37,167 bases of DNA from a virus, in the IMG/VR virus record IMGVR_UViG_3300003892_000002, positions 22,483-59,649 of that record. One strand, written 5' to 3'. The translations under genes were made by a program, and so were the position numbers. The notes below the pieces were generated by a model. The model did not search any database and was not told the origin of the DNA. It worked only from the letters and a program-made list of their open reading frames with translations. Below are positions 9,325 to 18,892 of the stretch, one piece after another (the first letter of the stretch is position 1; each line of letters starts with the position of its first letter).

Positions 9325-10110
9325 ATGGATAAATCTACAAAATTACGTAAAAAATTATATTCTTTAGTTAGGAATAAAGACGATACAGTAAGAGTATTAG
9401 CTGCGGTAAATCCGCTATTATTTAAGGTTGCACCAGAATTGGCAGAGAAATTAGCACAAGATGAATCGTTTTTTGTAAGAAAAAACCTTGCCTCTAATAT
9501 ATCTTTGTTTTTAGATGCACCGCATATTGCAAAAGAATTGACAAAAGATAAAGATGTCTATATTAGACTAGTGTTAATTCAGCATCCTCATTTATTTTCA
9601 GCTTTAGAAGTTGTAGAACTTTTAGCTAAAGACCCAGATGAGCTAGTTCGCATCAAAGTAGCTTCACACCCTTCATTGTTTTTAGCTAAAAAGGTTTTTT
9701 ATATGCTTGCAGATGATGAAAATTGGGCTGTACGATGTGCTATTGCAATTCGTGAGGATTTGTATGCTTTAGACACTAATTTAATTAAAAAATTTGCAAC
9801 AGACAAAAATGAAAATGTAAGAGGTAAAATTGCGCTAAGATATAACTTATTTCATACTTATCCTGAGATTTTGAGAAAACTAGCCAAAGATAAATCTCCA
9901 GAGGTCAGAAGTGTAGTAGCTTCTCGTAATGATATTTTTAAGTATTGTCCTGATTTAGTTCAAAAATTTTTAAAAGATAAAAATTTACATGTAAGATTTA
10001 GTCTCACAACTAATGAAAATTTACCTAAAAAAATAGCTTTAAAGCTCCAAGCTGATAAAAACAAGTACATTAGAGCTGCGGCTATAAATGCAATTGAACG
10101 TCAACAATAA
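9325..10110 (+). CDS. LRV/HEAT-like helical repeat protein A
   Basis: This 261-residue protein is almost entirely built of repeats of about 28 residues. The pattern is VR-x3-A-x-(H/N)P-x-LF-x(3-4)-P-x-L-x-EKLA-x-D, for example APELAEKLAQDESFFVRKNL. It resembles the leucine-rich-repeat-variant (LRV) or HEAT-like alpha solenoids, which usually bind proteins or nucleic acids. No catalytic motif is visible. The start has a GGGAGGG site, and a TATAAT box lies at 9302-9307. It is divergent from the DprA/SLOG-like gene and 22 bp upstream of the next LRV start, so the two LRV genes probably form one unit. The function is not known. Confidence 0.75.
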   Translation: MDKSTKLRKKLYSLVRNKDDTVRVLAAVNPLLFKVAPELAEKLAQDESFFVRKNLASNISLFLDAPHIAKELTKDKDVYIRLVLIQHPHLFSALEVVELLAKDPDELVRIKVASHPSLFLAKKVFYMLADDENWAVRCAIAIREDLYALDTNLIKKFATDKNENVRGKIALRYNLFHTYPEILRKLAKDKSPEVRSVVASRNDIFKYCPDLVQKFLKDKNLHVRFSLTTNENLPKKIALKLQADKNKYIRAAAINAIERQQ

Positions 10111-10132
10111 AATATAACTAAGGAAAAGTCTT

Positions 10133-11401
10133 ATGAGAAAAGATATAGAGCAATTAGCAAATAGTTCAAATTTAGAAGATAAAATACAAGCTGCAAAACA
10201 CTCAGCTCTTTTTATTGTAGCATCAGATATTGCTGAAAAATTAGTAGATGATGAAAATATTCTATTTGATTGGAAAGAATTTTTAGATAACAAACTAAAA
10301 GTCGTAGTTATATCTGTACCTGATGATATTGATGCTTTTACAATTTTTGAAACATTAAACGATAGAGGTTTAGCATTGGCTCAAATAGATTTACTAAAAA
10401 ATTATCTTTACAGCAAATCTGGACTAAGATTAAATGAGATACAAAATTCATGGATTGAATTAAATTCTAAGTTAGAATCATTTCAAGAAGATATTTTACT
10501 GATATATATAAAACACTGGTGGTTTGCACATAAAGGTTTTGCAAGAGAGAAAAATAATGAATTGTATAAAAAAATTAAAGAAGAAATACAAAATACAACA
10601 GAGGTAGCAAATTTTGTTCTTAATCTTAAAAACGATGTTGAACTATACACAGCCATATTAAACCATAATTTACTGTTTTGGAATGATTATAATAATAAGT
10701 GCAGAAAGTACGTTGAAACTCTTAATTATTTCAATTTGGAACAATATAGACCTTTAGCTCTTTCTATTCTTAAAAAATTTGAAAAAAATGATGTTGAAAA
10801 ATCCTTAAAACTTATTGTCTCGTGGCTAATAAGAAATTTAATTGTAGGAGCAATGGGAGGTGGGACATTGGAACAATTATATGCTAATACAGCTATTGAA
10901 ATTACAAATAATAAGATATGTAATGCACACCAACTTAAAGAATTTTTAAAGAATAATATACCTACTGATGATGAATTTAAAGAAAAATTTAAAACAGCAA
11001 CTGTCAGTAAAGCAAAATATGCAAGGTATTATTTAGCAGAAATAGAAAATTTCCATCGGGGTAAAAACAATCCGGAATTATTAGTAAATCTAAATCCAGA
11101 TTCTGTTAATCTAGAACACATACTCCCTGAAAATCCTTTAAATAATTATCCTAATTTTTCTGATGAGGATCATGCTATGTACTTCAAAAGAATCGGGAAT
11201 CTCACCTTAATAAAAACAAAAGAAAACAATGATTTTAAAAGCTCAAAATTTTCTGATAAAAAAGTTAAATATAAAGAATCTGAATTCTGGTTGACAAAAA
11301 CATTGGCAAATATAGATGAATGGGATATTGATGCAATAAATCAGAGACAATCCGATTTGGCTGAATTAGCAGTTGAAACATGGAGTTTAAAATTTGAATA
11401 A
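10133..11401 (+). pseudogene. Chimera: LRV protein start joined to DUF262/DUF1524 C-terminal half
   Basis: The 422-residue frame is open but is composed of two genes. Residues 1-43 are the start of a phage LRV protein (AEKLVDDENI) with a phage ribosome site AAGGA. From residue 44 it is the C-terminal half of a DUF262-DUF1524 (GmrSD-type) protein. Landmarks are AFTIFETLNDRG near 68-79 and the His-Me-finger-like DUF1524 region: NLEHILPENP with H329, IGNLTLI at 354-360, then N365/N366. The N-terminal half of DUF262 (the DGQQR motif) is missing and lies at 17401-17916 on the other strand. The join falls exactly in a 14-bp inverted repeat. The product probably lacks nucleotide-dependent restriction activity. 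MTase 11405 follows three bases later. Confidence 0.85.
10248..10261. repeat. Inverted repeat, left copy (inversion junction)
   Basis: ATGATGAAAATATT, present in inverse orientation at 17401-17414. In both genes it encodes the same in-phase codons (D-E-N-I). Exchange between the copies would invert 10262-17400 and convert two chimeric genes into two complete ones. Confidence 0.9.
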
Positions 11402-11404
11402 GAT

Positions 11405-12409
11405 ATGATCGAAAAATACACAAATAGAATAATACAGGGAGATTGTTTGGATCTTTTTAAAAAAATTCCTGATAATTCAGTTGACGTAACTTTTGCAGAC
11501 CCCCCTTTTAATTTGAAAAAGAATTATTCGAGTTATAATGATAGATTGGAGTTTCAGGAATACCTTGATTGGTGTGAAAAGTGGATCTCAGAAATGGTTA
11601 GGGTAACAAAACCAACCGGTTCAATTTTTTTACATAATATTCCAAAATGGTTAACGTATTATGCAACTTATTTAAACAAGTTAGCATACTTTAAACATTG
11701 GATATCCTGGGATGCACCAACTGCACCAATGGGGAAATCTCTGCAACCTGCCCACTATGGAATACTTTTCTACACAAAAGAAGCTAAGGGTGCAAAAATT
11801 TATGAATTACGCCATCCTCACAGACGCGATAGACATGGGTATCTTTTAAAAGATTATGGTGGTAAAAAAGATAGTTTACACCCTTTCGGTCCTCTGGTTT
11901 CCGATGTGTGGACAGATATTCACAGAATAAAACATAATAAAAAAAGAGATCCACACCCCTGTCAGTTACCTGTACATTTAATGGATAGGTTAATTCTAAT
12001 GACTACAGATGAAAATGATATTATTCTTGACCCATTTTCTGGAACAGGTACAACTGCTATTTCTGCAAAACGTTTAGGCAGAAGATATATTGGTTTTGAA
12101 ATAGATGAAAAATATATTGAAATCTCTCAAAAAAAACTTGAAAAAATTTTGCCTAATTTTAAATTAGGTGAATCCTGGGTGAGTTTTTATTTGAATGATA
12201 TTGTTACAATCAGAGATAAAGATTGGAATAAGATTGCAAATTATTTCTACATTCCTAATCCAATAAGGTATATTGATTTTGAAAAGACAAAATTAATTGA
12301 TAAAAACTTAATTCCCGATGAATCCCTTTTTGAAATGCATATTGAGTATGATACCAAACAAAAAATAAAAGAAAGAAAATTAAAGTTAAATAAAAATATA
12401 TCATTGTAA
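11405..12409 (+). CDS. DNA amino-methyltransferase (N6-A/N4-C, beta-type order)
   Basis: 334 residues. Catalytic motif IV is ADPPFNL (residues about 31-37) and the S-adenosylmethionine motif I is DPFSGTGTT (about 217-225). Motif IV precedes motif I, the order of beta-class N6-adenine/N4-cytosine enzymes. KPTGSIFLHN and the HPCQLP-x-LMDRLI segment are typical of the family. It transfers a methyl group to an exocyclic amine in a restriction site, which cannot be read from the sequence. It starts three bases after the DUF262/DUF1524 chimera without a Shine-Dalgarno, so translational coupling is likely. In the un-inverted order it ends the operon 18893-20131 MTase, REase, DUF262, this gene. Its 3' end overlaps the convergent REase by 155 bp. 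Confidence 0.9.
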   Translation: MIEKYTNRIIQGDCLDLFKKIPDNSVDVTFADPPFNLKKNYSSYNDRLEFQEYLDWCEKWISEMVRVTKPTGSIFLHNIPKWLTYYATYLNKLAYFKHWISWDAPTAPMGKSLQPAHYGILFYTKEAKGAKIYELRHPHRRDRHGYLLKDYGGKKDSLHPFGPLVSDVWTDIHRIKHNKKRDPHPCQLPVHLMDRLILMTTDENDIILDPFSGTGTTAISAKRLGRRYIGFEIDEKYIEISQKKLEKILPNFKLGESWVSFYLNDIVTIRDKDWNKIANYFYIPNPIRYIDFEKTKLIDKNLIPDESLFEMHIEYDTKQKIKERKLKLNKNISL

Positions 12410-13616
12410 ACTTAGTAGATGAAAAATAATTTTTCAGCAAATCAATCACTTCGCCTTTACTGTTCCCTAACAATTTACGCCTGTCCCAAATAAGTTTTAT
12501 TCCGTTGTAATTGAGATACATTCCGTCTAATAAAAACGCAATAGTAGCAACAACTTTGTTTTCTGAAATTTTACTTTTATATTTTTCCCAAACTGATTGA
12601 AAGTTAATTGTCTCGTTTAGCGTTTTTGCACTTTTCGCAGCTTTAATTAACTCGTCTGCTAACCAACTTGGAACACCTCCGTGATCTTTTTCAATCGCTT
12701 CTTTTAATTTGCTTTGCAGTGTTGTCAAGCTATCCAAATCCTTTTTCAATATTTCATTTCCCCTCGGACGAACCAAAGCGTAAATTCCGAAAATTTTATG
12801 CGTCTTTGAAAACACAAACGAAATGAAGTTTAAAATTCCTCTGTCAGGGTCCATTGCGTGGCTGAAACGATTGATTTTAGCACCAATCCAATCTTTGTTT
12901 ACGAAGAAACGCAATTTGTTTAAGTTCGTTGCTCTACGAGCTTTCCATGTTGCTAATAATTCTTTTGCACCAGTTGCGTTATCAACTTTTTTCCGATAAC
13001 TTTTGTAAGATGATGTTTGCTTTAAATCTTTGATTGAATTTTCAAACCAATTTTTCTCTGACTTCAAAAACGATTTTACAATTGCTTGAATTGTGTTTTT
13101 TAAAATTGGAATTTCGGGAGGACAAGATGGGAAATTTTGATTTCGTTGTAAAGTAAATTTATTGTCTGTTTCTGTTCCCCACTCTGCAATAATGTAGCCC
13201 TCGTAACCAAACTGTTCAATCAAAATTTTAGGAGTTGAATACGGATTGTATTCTGCACCGCCAAAAATCTTTTCACTTTCTTTATATCCTGAAATTTTGA
13301 TGTAAAAAGTGTCGGAAAGATATGCTGCTAACGCACCGTATGTGCGTTGTAATTCGTGGTCTTCTGTTTTTACTGCTTCGGTAAATTCGATAATTGCTAA
13401 TGGATATTCAATGCCGTTTTTTATTCCTGTAATTAAAGCATCTGGAGTAGTGAAAGACATTATCGAAAACAATGCCCCATTTGGAAATTGGTTTGCTTTC
13501 TTTGGTCTTTTCACAAGTTTGATATTTATTCCCTTTGGAGTAACTTCACTTATCATCGGCAGCAAATAATCACTGCCTTGTTCTAAACTCTCATAATAAA
13601 GCCTTATTTCCTGCAT
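12255..13616 (-). CDS. Putative restriction endonuclease, C-terminus probably lost
   Basis: 453 residues as an open frame, with the start codon overlapping the stop of the upstream methyltransferase by one base. Near residues 72-96 it has YPLAIIEFTEAVKTEDHELQR, which resembles a PD-(D/E)xK-like nuclease core. The position behind two methyltransferases supports a restriction enzyme role; I do not recognise the specificity. From about residue 403 onward the frame runs antisense through the 3' end of the convergent methyltransferase. The apparent membrane helix there (LTLIFFLLFFVWY) is therefore most likely an artefact of antisense reading. The native C-terminus was probably replaced at about position 12410, by deletion or recombination. 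Activity is uncertain. Confidence 0.6.
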   Translation of the reverse strand: MQEIRLYYESLEQGSDYLLPMISEVTPKGINIKLVKRPKKANQFPNGALFSIMSFTTPDALITGIKNGIEYPLAIIEFTEAVKTEDHELQRTYGALAAYLSDTFYIKISGYKESEKIFGGAEYNPYSTPKILIEQFGYEGYIIAEWGTETDNKFTLQRNQNFPSCPPEIPILKNTIQAIVKSFLKSEKNWFENSIKDLKQTSSYKSYRKKVDNATGAKELLATWKARRATNLNKLRFFVNKDWIGAKINRFSHAMDPDRGILNFISFVFSKTHKIFGIYALVRPRGNEILKKDLDSLTTLQSKLKEAIEKDHGGVPSWLADELIKAAKSAKTLNETINFQSVWEKYKSKISENKVVATIAFLLDGMYLNYNGIKLIWDRRKLLGNSKGEVIDLLKNYFSSTKFTMIYFYLTLIFFLLFFVWYHTQYAFQKGIHRELSFYQLILSFQNQYTLLD

Positions 13617-14752
13617 TATAATTTTTCTAAAATAATTAAATGTTCTTTCTTACCCTTTTGAGCATAAGAAGGATTGAAAATTTTTGAATGTTTTGATAAA
13701 TCAGAAGACAAAATTTCGTTCACCTTTAATCCGAGTATCGGTGCAAATTCGGATATTTCCTTTTCAATTTTTATCAATTCCTTTTTTATTACGCTGTCGC
13801 CAATTACGATGAATGCAAAATGATTTGGTTTCAAAACTCTTTGCATTTCAGCGAAACACTTAATCAAATCTTCGTTCCATTTTTCTTTTTTTTCTTTCAA
13901 ACTGGAATATTCACGTCTTGAACCAATTTCATTGTATTGAGCAAATTTAACGTCAATATCAAGCCAAAGCATGCGGAATTTGTGATACAAATAATAATCA
14001 TAAGTGTTTGCGTAAGGTGGGGATGTAATAATAATGTCAATGGAATTGTCAGGAATAAAATCTAAATTCCTGCTATCAGCATTGTATATTTGTAATTCTG
14101 TAGTGTTGTGGATATGTTTTGAAAATTCTGCCATTCGGGAATTATACTCTCTTGCTTTTTTGCAAAATGCTTCAAGTGTGTAACCGTTGATAATGTTTTT
14201 CTTAATGGCAGCAAATCGCGTATCGCTTTCTTGATTTGAAACTCTAACTATAATAGATGATAAAACTATTTTTAAAAAATCCCGAATATCATTGTCTTTT
14301 TGTTTTAAGATTTCGTTGAGTAAATAAGTTATTTCTTCAGAAACATTATTTTGGAACCAATGTTCTTGTCCCTCAATTTTTTTAATTATTATTTTTGGTC
14401 TTTTCTCAGATTTCCATTTTGGAATTTCGCTTTCAATGTTGGAAATAAAATTTTCTATAATTGAAAACTGTTGTTCAGTTAGAGGTGTAGATTTTACTTT
14501 TGAAAGCAAAACAGAAAGTCCGTTTACATCAACTCCAATCGCGTTTACCCCAAAAATTCTTGCTTCTACTAATGTGGTCCCCGAACCACAAAAAGGGTCA
14601 AGAACAGTTTGACCTTTAACTGCATAAATTTCTAAAATTTTCTTTGGTAGTTGAGGAGGAAACTTTGCTGGATATGGATGCAAAGAATGAGTTAAATAAG
14701 AAGTATCCTCTCCACTAAAACTAAATTGCATTTCGCTTTTTTGAGTAATCAT
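13616..14752 (-). CDS. DNA methyltransferase (N4-C/N6-A) of RM operon
   Basis: 378 residues. SLHPYPAKFPPQLPKKILE precedes motif I, DPFCGSGTTLVEA (about residues 52-64). Motif IV is TSPPYANTYDYYLYHKFRML (about residues 244-263). SPPY is common in N4-cytosine enzymes, but N6-adenine is also possible. VLKPNHFAFIVIGDS is a usual late motif. The start overlaps the previous gene's stop by four bases (ATGA) and the stop abuts the REase start, so the three minus-strand genes form a tight RM operon. Two methyltransferases next to one endonuclease suggest an asymmetric recognition site with one enzyme per strand; this is inference. Confidence 0.88.
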   Translation of the reverse strand: MITQKSEMQFSFSGEDTSYLTHSLHPYPAKFPPQLPKKILEIYAVKGQTVLDPFCGSGTTLVEARIFGVNAIGVDVNGLSVLLSKVKSTPLTEQQFSIIENFISNIESEIPKWKSEKRPKIIIKKIEGQEHWFQNNVSEEITYLLNEILKQKDNDIRDFLKIVLSSIIVRVSNQESDTRFAAIKKNIINGYTLEAFCKKAREYNSRMAEFSKHIHNTTELQIYNADSRNLDFIPDNSIDIIITSPPYANTYDYYLYHKFRMLWLDIDVKFAQYNEIGSRREYSSLKEKKEKWNEDLIKCFAEMQRVLKPNHFAFIVIGDSVIKKELIKIEKEISEFAPILGLKVNEILSSDLSKHSKIFNPSYAQKGKKEHLIILEKL

Positions 14753-15939
14753 TTTGATTTTGGCTTTCTAAATACAACAATAAATGAACAATTTTGATTC
14801 ACATAAAAAACACTCGGATAACCAAGTAAAAATAATCTACGTTGACCAGTTTGATCCCAAATAATTAAATCATGATATAACCAACCTGCTTCCTGTCCTA
14901 CAGCAGCAAGGTCAGAATGAAAAGGAATGTATGGAATATTATTTTTTGTATCACGATAATCTTTTACCACCCAACAAGAATAACCTCCTGGTTTTGTAAT
15001 TTCAAAATTATCTTTTAGAACAGATTTTATTTCCTTCAAAAAATCTTTGTAAGGCAAATTGCCAAAGTCATTTTCATGTTCACTATATTGTTTAACCGTA
15101 CTGTTGTTTTCGTACTTAATAATAGAAGTTTTATGAACTGTTTCACGGTCTTTCAAAGATTTCTGAATAAAGTCAGCATAAGGTGGTGATGTGACAGTTA
15201 ATTGTATTGTGTCTTTATGGATATGTTTAAGCATATTTCGACAGTCATCATTGATGACTTTGTAATGATAGTTGTTTGCAAACAAGCCTTGTACATCATT
15301 AAGCCACAGTTGTGCAATGTTTGCAAATTTTGTATTAAGTTCGATTCCAATGGCATGTCTGTTTAGTCCATGTGCAGCAATAATTGTAGAACCAATTCCT
15401 AAGAACGGGTCAAATACCGTATCACCTTCGGCAGAATACATCTTAATAAGGCGCTCCACGAGTTTTACAGGATAAACAGCTCCGTGTTCAAGTTGATATT
15501 TGTTACGAGGTGAAGATAAATCGTTCCAAACAGGATTTAATATATCGTCCTCATTTATTACATTTTTTGAAAGCAAAGCCCATTCAGTAGGTGTCAAGTT
15601 GTTGAACCCAAGTTTTGATTTCTTTTCTTCTTTTTCAATTTCACGTTTTACTAAATAAGAACTTTCTGCTTCAGAAACGATATTTGATTTATGTTCTTCT
15701 TTTATTTTTTCAAAGAAACTGTCCCACACATCGTTTTTAATAATTCGTCTTACACCACCAATTTTAACTGATGGTATAACTTCTTTTGAAATGTATCGTT
15801 TAACTGTAACTTCCGAAACTTTAAGTAATTCTGCTGCTTCTTTTATTGTTAAAAACTCTTCTTTGTGTTCTGCAATTTTTGCCCGTATAAACCAATCTTT
15901 GAATTTTTGTTTAAGTGTTTGTACGATTTTAATAAACAT
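14749..15939 (-). CDS. HTH-fused DNA methyltransferase
   Basis: 396 residues. At residues about 29-68 there is an excisionase/MerR-type helix-turn-helix (LTIKEAAELLKVSEVTVKRY, then a wing RRIIKND). A methyltransferase domain follows, with motif I DPFLGIGSTIIAAH (about 177-190) and motif IV TSPPYADFIQ (about 239-248). G-I-G-S-T is a mild variant of the usual G-S-G-T-T. The fusion suggests the enzyme may also bind a promoter and regulate its own operon, as controller proteins do in some RM systems; this is inference. The ATG at 15939 has a strong AAAGGAGG site. First gene of the three-gene operon ending with the REase. Confidence 0.85.
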   Translation of the reverse strand: MFIKIVQTLKQKFKDWFIRAKIAEHKEEFLTIKEAAELLKVSEVTVKRYISKEVIPSVKIGGVRRIIKNDVWDSFFEKIKEEHKSNIVSEAESSYLVKREIEKEEKKSKLGFNNLTPTEWALLSKNVINEDDILNPVWNDLSSPRNKYQLEHGAVYPVKLVERLIKMYSAEGDTVFDPFLGIGSTIIAAHGLNRHAIGIELNTKFANIAQLWLNDVQGLFANNYHYKVINDDCRNMLKHIHKDTIQLTVTSPPYADFIQKSLKDRETVHKTSIIKYENNSTVKQYSEHENDFGNLPYKDFLKEIKSVLKDNFEITKPGGYSCWVVKDYRDTKNNIPYIPFHSDLAAVGQEAGWLYHDLIIWDQTGQRRLFLLGYPSVFYVNQNCSFIVVFRKPKSK

Positions 15940-16010
15940 AATATCCTCCTTTCTTATTTTTGTTTATTATAATTTTATATTAACACATTTACTAAATAAT
16001 ACAACATTTT

Positions 16011-16235
16011 TTAAGCGTACATTATAAGCATTGGCTTACCTAATGCACGCATCAATCGTTTAAATTGAATTGTATTATATCCAAAACCCGTTTCTAACTC
16101 TTGTTCCTCTTCCTCATCAGGTAATACACATTGATATTTGCACTTAGGTTGGTCAACAGAGGTCTCTTTACGAATAATAACATCTTGAATATCAATTTGA
16201 TGACTAGCTAATAAAATTAACATTATTCTAAACAT
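16011..16235 (-). CDS. Small phage protein, unknown
   Basis: 74 residues, with an acidic patch (PDEEEEQELE) in the middle and no recognised family. It has a good ribosome site (AAAGGAG) and the promoter-like element P2 upstream. It follows the LRV array on the same strand and precedes the HTH-methyltransferase. It is probably the last phage gene before the RM island begins, placing that boundary between about 15940 and 16010. Confidence 0.6.
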   Translation of the reverse strand: MFRIMLILLASHQIDIQDVIIRKETSVDQPKCKYQCVLPDEEEEQELETGFGYNTIQFKRLMRALGKPMLIMYA

Positions 16236-16252
16236 AAACTACTCCTTTCTTT

Positions 16253-16285
16253 TTATATCATCTCATAATCTAAATATATTGTCAA
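16253..16285 (-). promoter_or_regulatory. Candidate accessory promoter P2
   Basis: On the minus strand TTGACA (16285-16280), 12 bases, TATGAGA (16267-16261), three bases, TATAA (16257-16253). The layout is the same as P1 at 34666. It overlaps the end of the LRV array and reads towards the 74-residue gene and, beyond it, the RM operon. Confidence 0.55.
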
Positions 16286-17400
16286 GAAGTTTTAAAGTAT
16301 TGGGTTAAAAATTCTTTTAAATCGATACCTTGCTTATGGGCATTTTTTTCTAATGCCTTACAAACAAATGAATTTTTGTCATTAGCTAATTTTTCTACAA
16401 GATGTGGGGCTTGGGTAAATAAATCTGGATGCAAGGCGATTTGTAAACGAACACCCCAATATTCATCATTAGCAAATTTTTCTACGAGATGTGGAAATTT
16501 CGTGAACAGCTCTGAATATTCTGCTATTTTAGCACGAGCATAGATGTTTTCATCATTCGCTAATTTTTCAACTAAGTGAGGGAATTGAGTGAATAAAGCT
16601 GGATGTGCAACAATTTGTTCATGAACAAGCCAATCTTCATCACTTGCTAATTTTTCTACAAGATGAGGAGCTTTATTGAATAAATCTGGATGTGCAGCGA
16701 CTAAAGCTCGAATATCTCTATCTTCATCATCGGCTAATTTTTCTGCAATATAAAGAAAATGAAATAAATCTGGATGTTTAGCGATTAAAGCTCGAACATC
16801 TCTATCTTCATCATTTGCTAATTTTTCAACAATCTGAGGAAGATGAAATAAGTCTGGATGTTTAGCGATTTTTCTACGAATGTACTTACTTTTATCATTT
16901 GCTAGTTTTTCTGCAAGATACGGAGCTTCGGTAAATAAATGTGGATGTTTGGCAATGTCAGAACGAATAAGCCAATCTTCATCATCGGCTAATTTTTCTG
17001 CAATATAAAGAAAATGAAATAAATCTGGATGTTTGGCAATGTCAGAACGAATAAGCCAATCTTCATCATTTGCTAATTTTTCAACAATCTGAGGAAGATG
17101 AAATAAGTCTGGATGTTTAGCGATTTTTTCCTTAAAGAAACTAGAACGATTTATAAGTTTTTCTATAAAAATCGATGGCAATTTGGTAATTAAATCTGGG
17201 TGAGTTAACAATGCCTCGAGCGTTTCGTAGTCATAACTCTCAGCTAACTTTTCAGCAAAATACAAAGTATGGTTAAATAAATCTGGACGTTCTGCAAGTG
17301 TTTTATGTATAAAATCTTCATCACGATTTAATAATTTTTCTACAATATGTGGTGCTTGTGCAAATAAATCTGGATGAGTGGCTATTGCAAAACGAACACT
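16282..17400 (-). repeat. Tandem LRV-encoding repeat array
   Basis: About thirteen coding repeats of around 28 codons (IAKHPDLF...EKLANDED..-.R). A three-unit block of 255 bp (85 codons) is duplicated nearly unchanged: the copy of ATCATCGGCTAATTTTTCTG at 16726 returns at 16981, with long identical stretches after each. Such near-identity at DNA level means recent duplication or gene conversion, so the repeat number may vary between relatives. Confidence 0.85.
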
Positions 17401-17414
17401 AATATTTTCATCAT
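17401..17414. repeat. Inverted repeat, right copy (inversion junction)
   Basis: AATATTTTCATCAT, the exact reverse complement of 10248-10261. Minus-strand reading passes from DUF262 (KLKSYNNDENI) into LRV repeat (SVRFAIATHPDLF) at this site. Confidence 0.9.
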
Positions 17415-18892
17415 TATTATATGATTTTAATTTATTTTCCAAATAGCATTTTATACTATCATATGCTTGTATTATTTTCTTGTTTGAAATTGTTTTAGGT
17501 TCTGAACTTGCATTTCGATTAATAACTGTTTCTCTAAAAAAAACATTGTCTTGTTCATTTAATTCTAACTTAGGAATATTTTCTTTATTTCTAAAATCAT
17601 AAGAACTCAGATACATATCTTGAATTTTGTTAGCTTCATCGGATCTTTTAAGTAAATCTCTTATTGCAGATATTATTAAAAAAACTGTAGTAATTCTTTG
17701 TTGACCATCAACAATTTCATTAAAACCTGTTTTTTCAGTAAGAACAATTGTGCCTAAAAAATATTCACTTTCATTAAAATTTGATTGAATGTCATCCAGC
17801 AAATCATTCACATGTTGTTCTTCCCATGAATATGCTCTTTGGTAAGTAGGTACTTTTAATTTTTTATTTTTAATTAATTCACCAATTCCTATAAATTCAT
17901 ATTTTATTCTACTCATAATTTTAAATTTTAATTTCAATAAGCTTTCAAACCTTCTTAATTCATCTTTATGAAAAGTAAAAACATCATCATAAGCAACTAC
18001 CATTCTTTTTAAATCACCTTTTCTTACATACCAACCTATACCGTCAACGAATCCGATGAATACAGCATTGGGGTAGTGCTCACGAATTAATGCATTGATA
18101 GAAATTTCTGTTTTAGATTTATCGCCTTGTCCCGAAGAAGTTGTTGCCAGAAACGAGCATTCAGCAATGATTAATGGAGTTTGTTTGTTGGGGATAATAA
18201 AATCCATTGTACGTTTGTTGTCAGGGGCATTAGTAATAAGTTCACTTAAATCGCCTTTTTCAAAAGGAATACCAAATTTATCAAGTATTTCAGCAATTAC
18301 TGTTTCCGGATTGTTTTCTTTCATACCGGAATAACTGCCTTTTTCCTTATACCGGACAAGCGTATCAATTAATTCGGGTATCTCGAACTTCAATTTAGAA
18401 ATACTAAGTTTTTTTAACTCAAATAGTGGAATTGTATTAGCTAAAAAAGGTATTGATGCCCCTTCAAAAAAAATATTTACAAGACCTTTTCTGAAATATT
18501 CATTATTTCGAATAAGCTTTAATATTGTACTATCAGACCACTCCTGAATGTTATCAGGATTTCTATCACTGCACCATTTTTCTTTGTAGGTAAGTTTATT
18601 AAGTTCGGAGTCGTCAACAATACGAATTATTGTTATTAATCTTTTTAAATATTCATTTGAGAATCCGGTTAAAGCCAATAATGCTCTTAGTCCGTTCTCC
18701 TTTTCAGTAAGCAGCCATTCGAAGATTTCTTTCTTTAAACCTTCTGTTTCGATTCTATTTTTAACGATTAAAAGAGTTTCTTTAAGTGAATTGATATATC
18801 CTTCATAGTTTTCTTCAAACTTTGAGTTGAAGAAATAAAATGTGTTTTTCTGAATTACAGTTAAAAATTTTTCGTCAATGCTTTTTGTCATA

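Noticed and set aside
12255-12409. Membrane helix at the end of the putative restriction enzyme
   Set aside because: The segment is the antisense of the lysine-rich methyltransferase end, so the hydrophobic run is a reading artefact.
16282-17400. Tandem repeats that could suggest a CRISPR array
   Set aside because: Repeats are about 84 bp, in frame and translate to LRV units; there are no short identical repeats with unique spacers.
10248-17414. Site-specific invertase system
   Set aside because: No serine or tyrosine recombinase is visible in the window and the repeats lie in coding microhomology, so a chance exchange is simpler.
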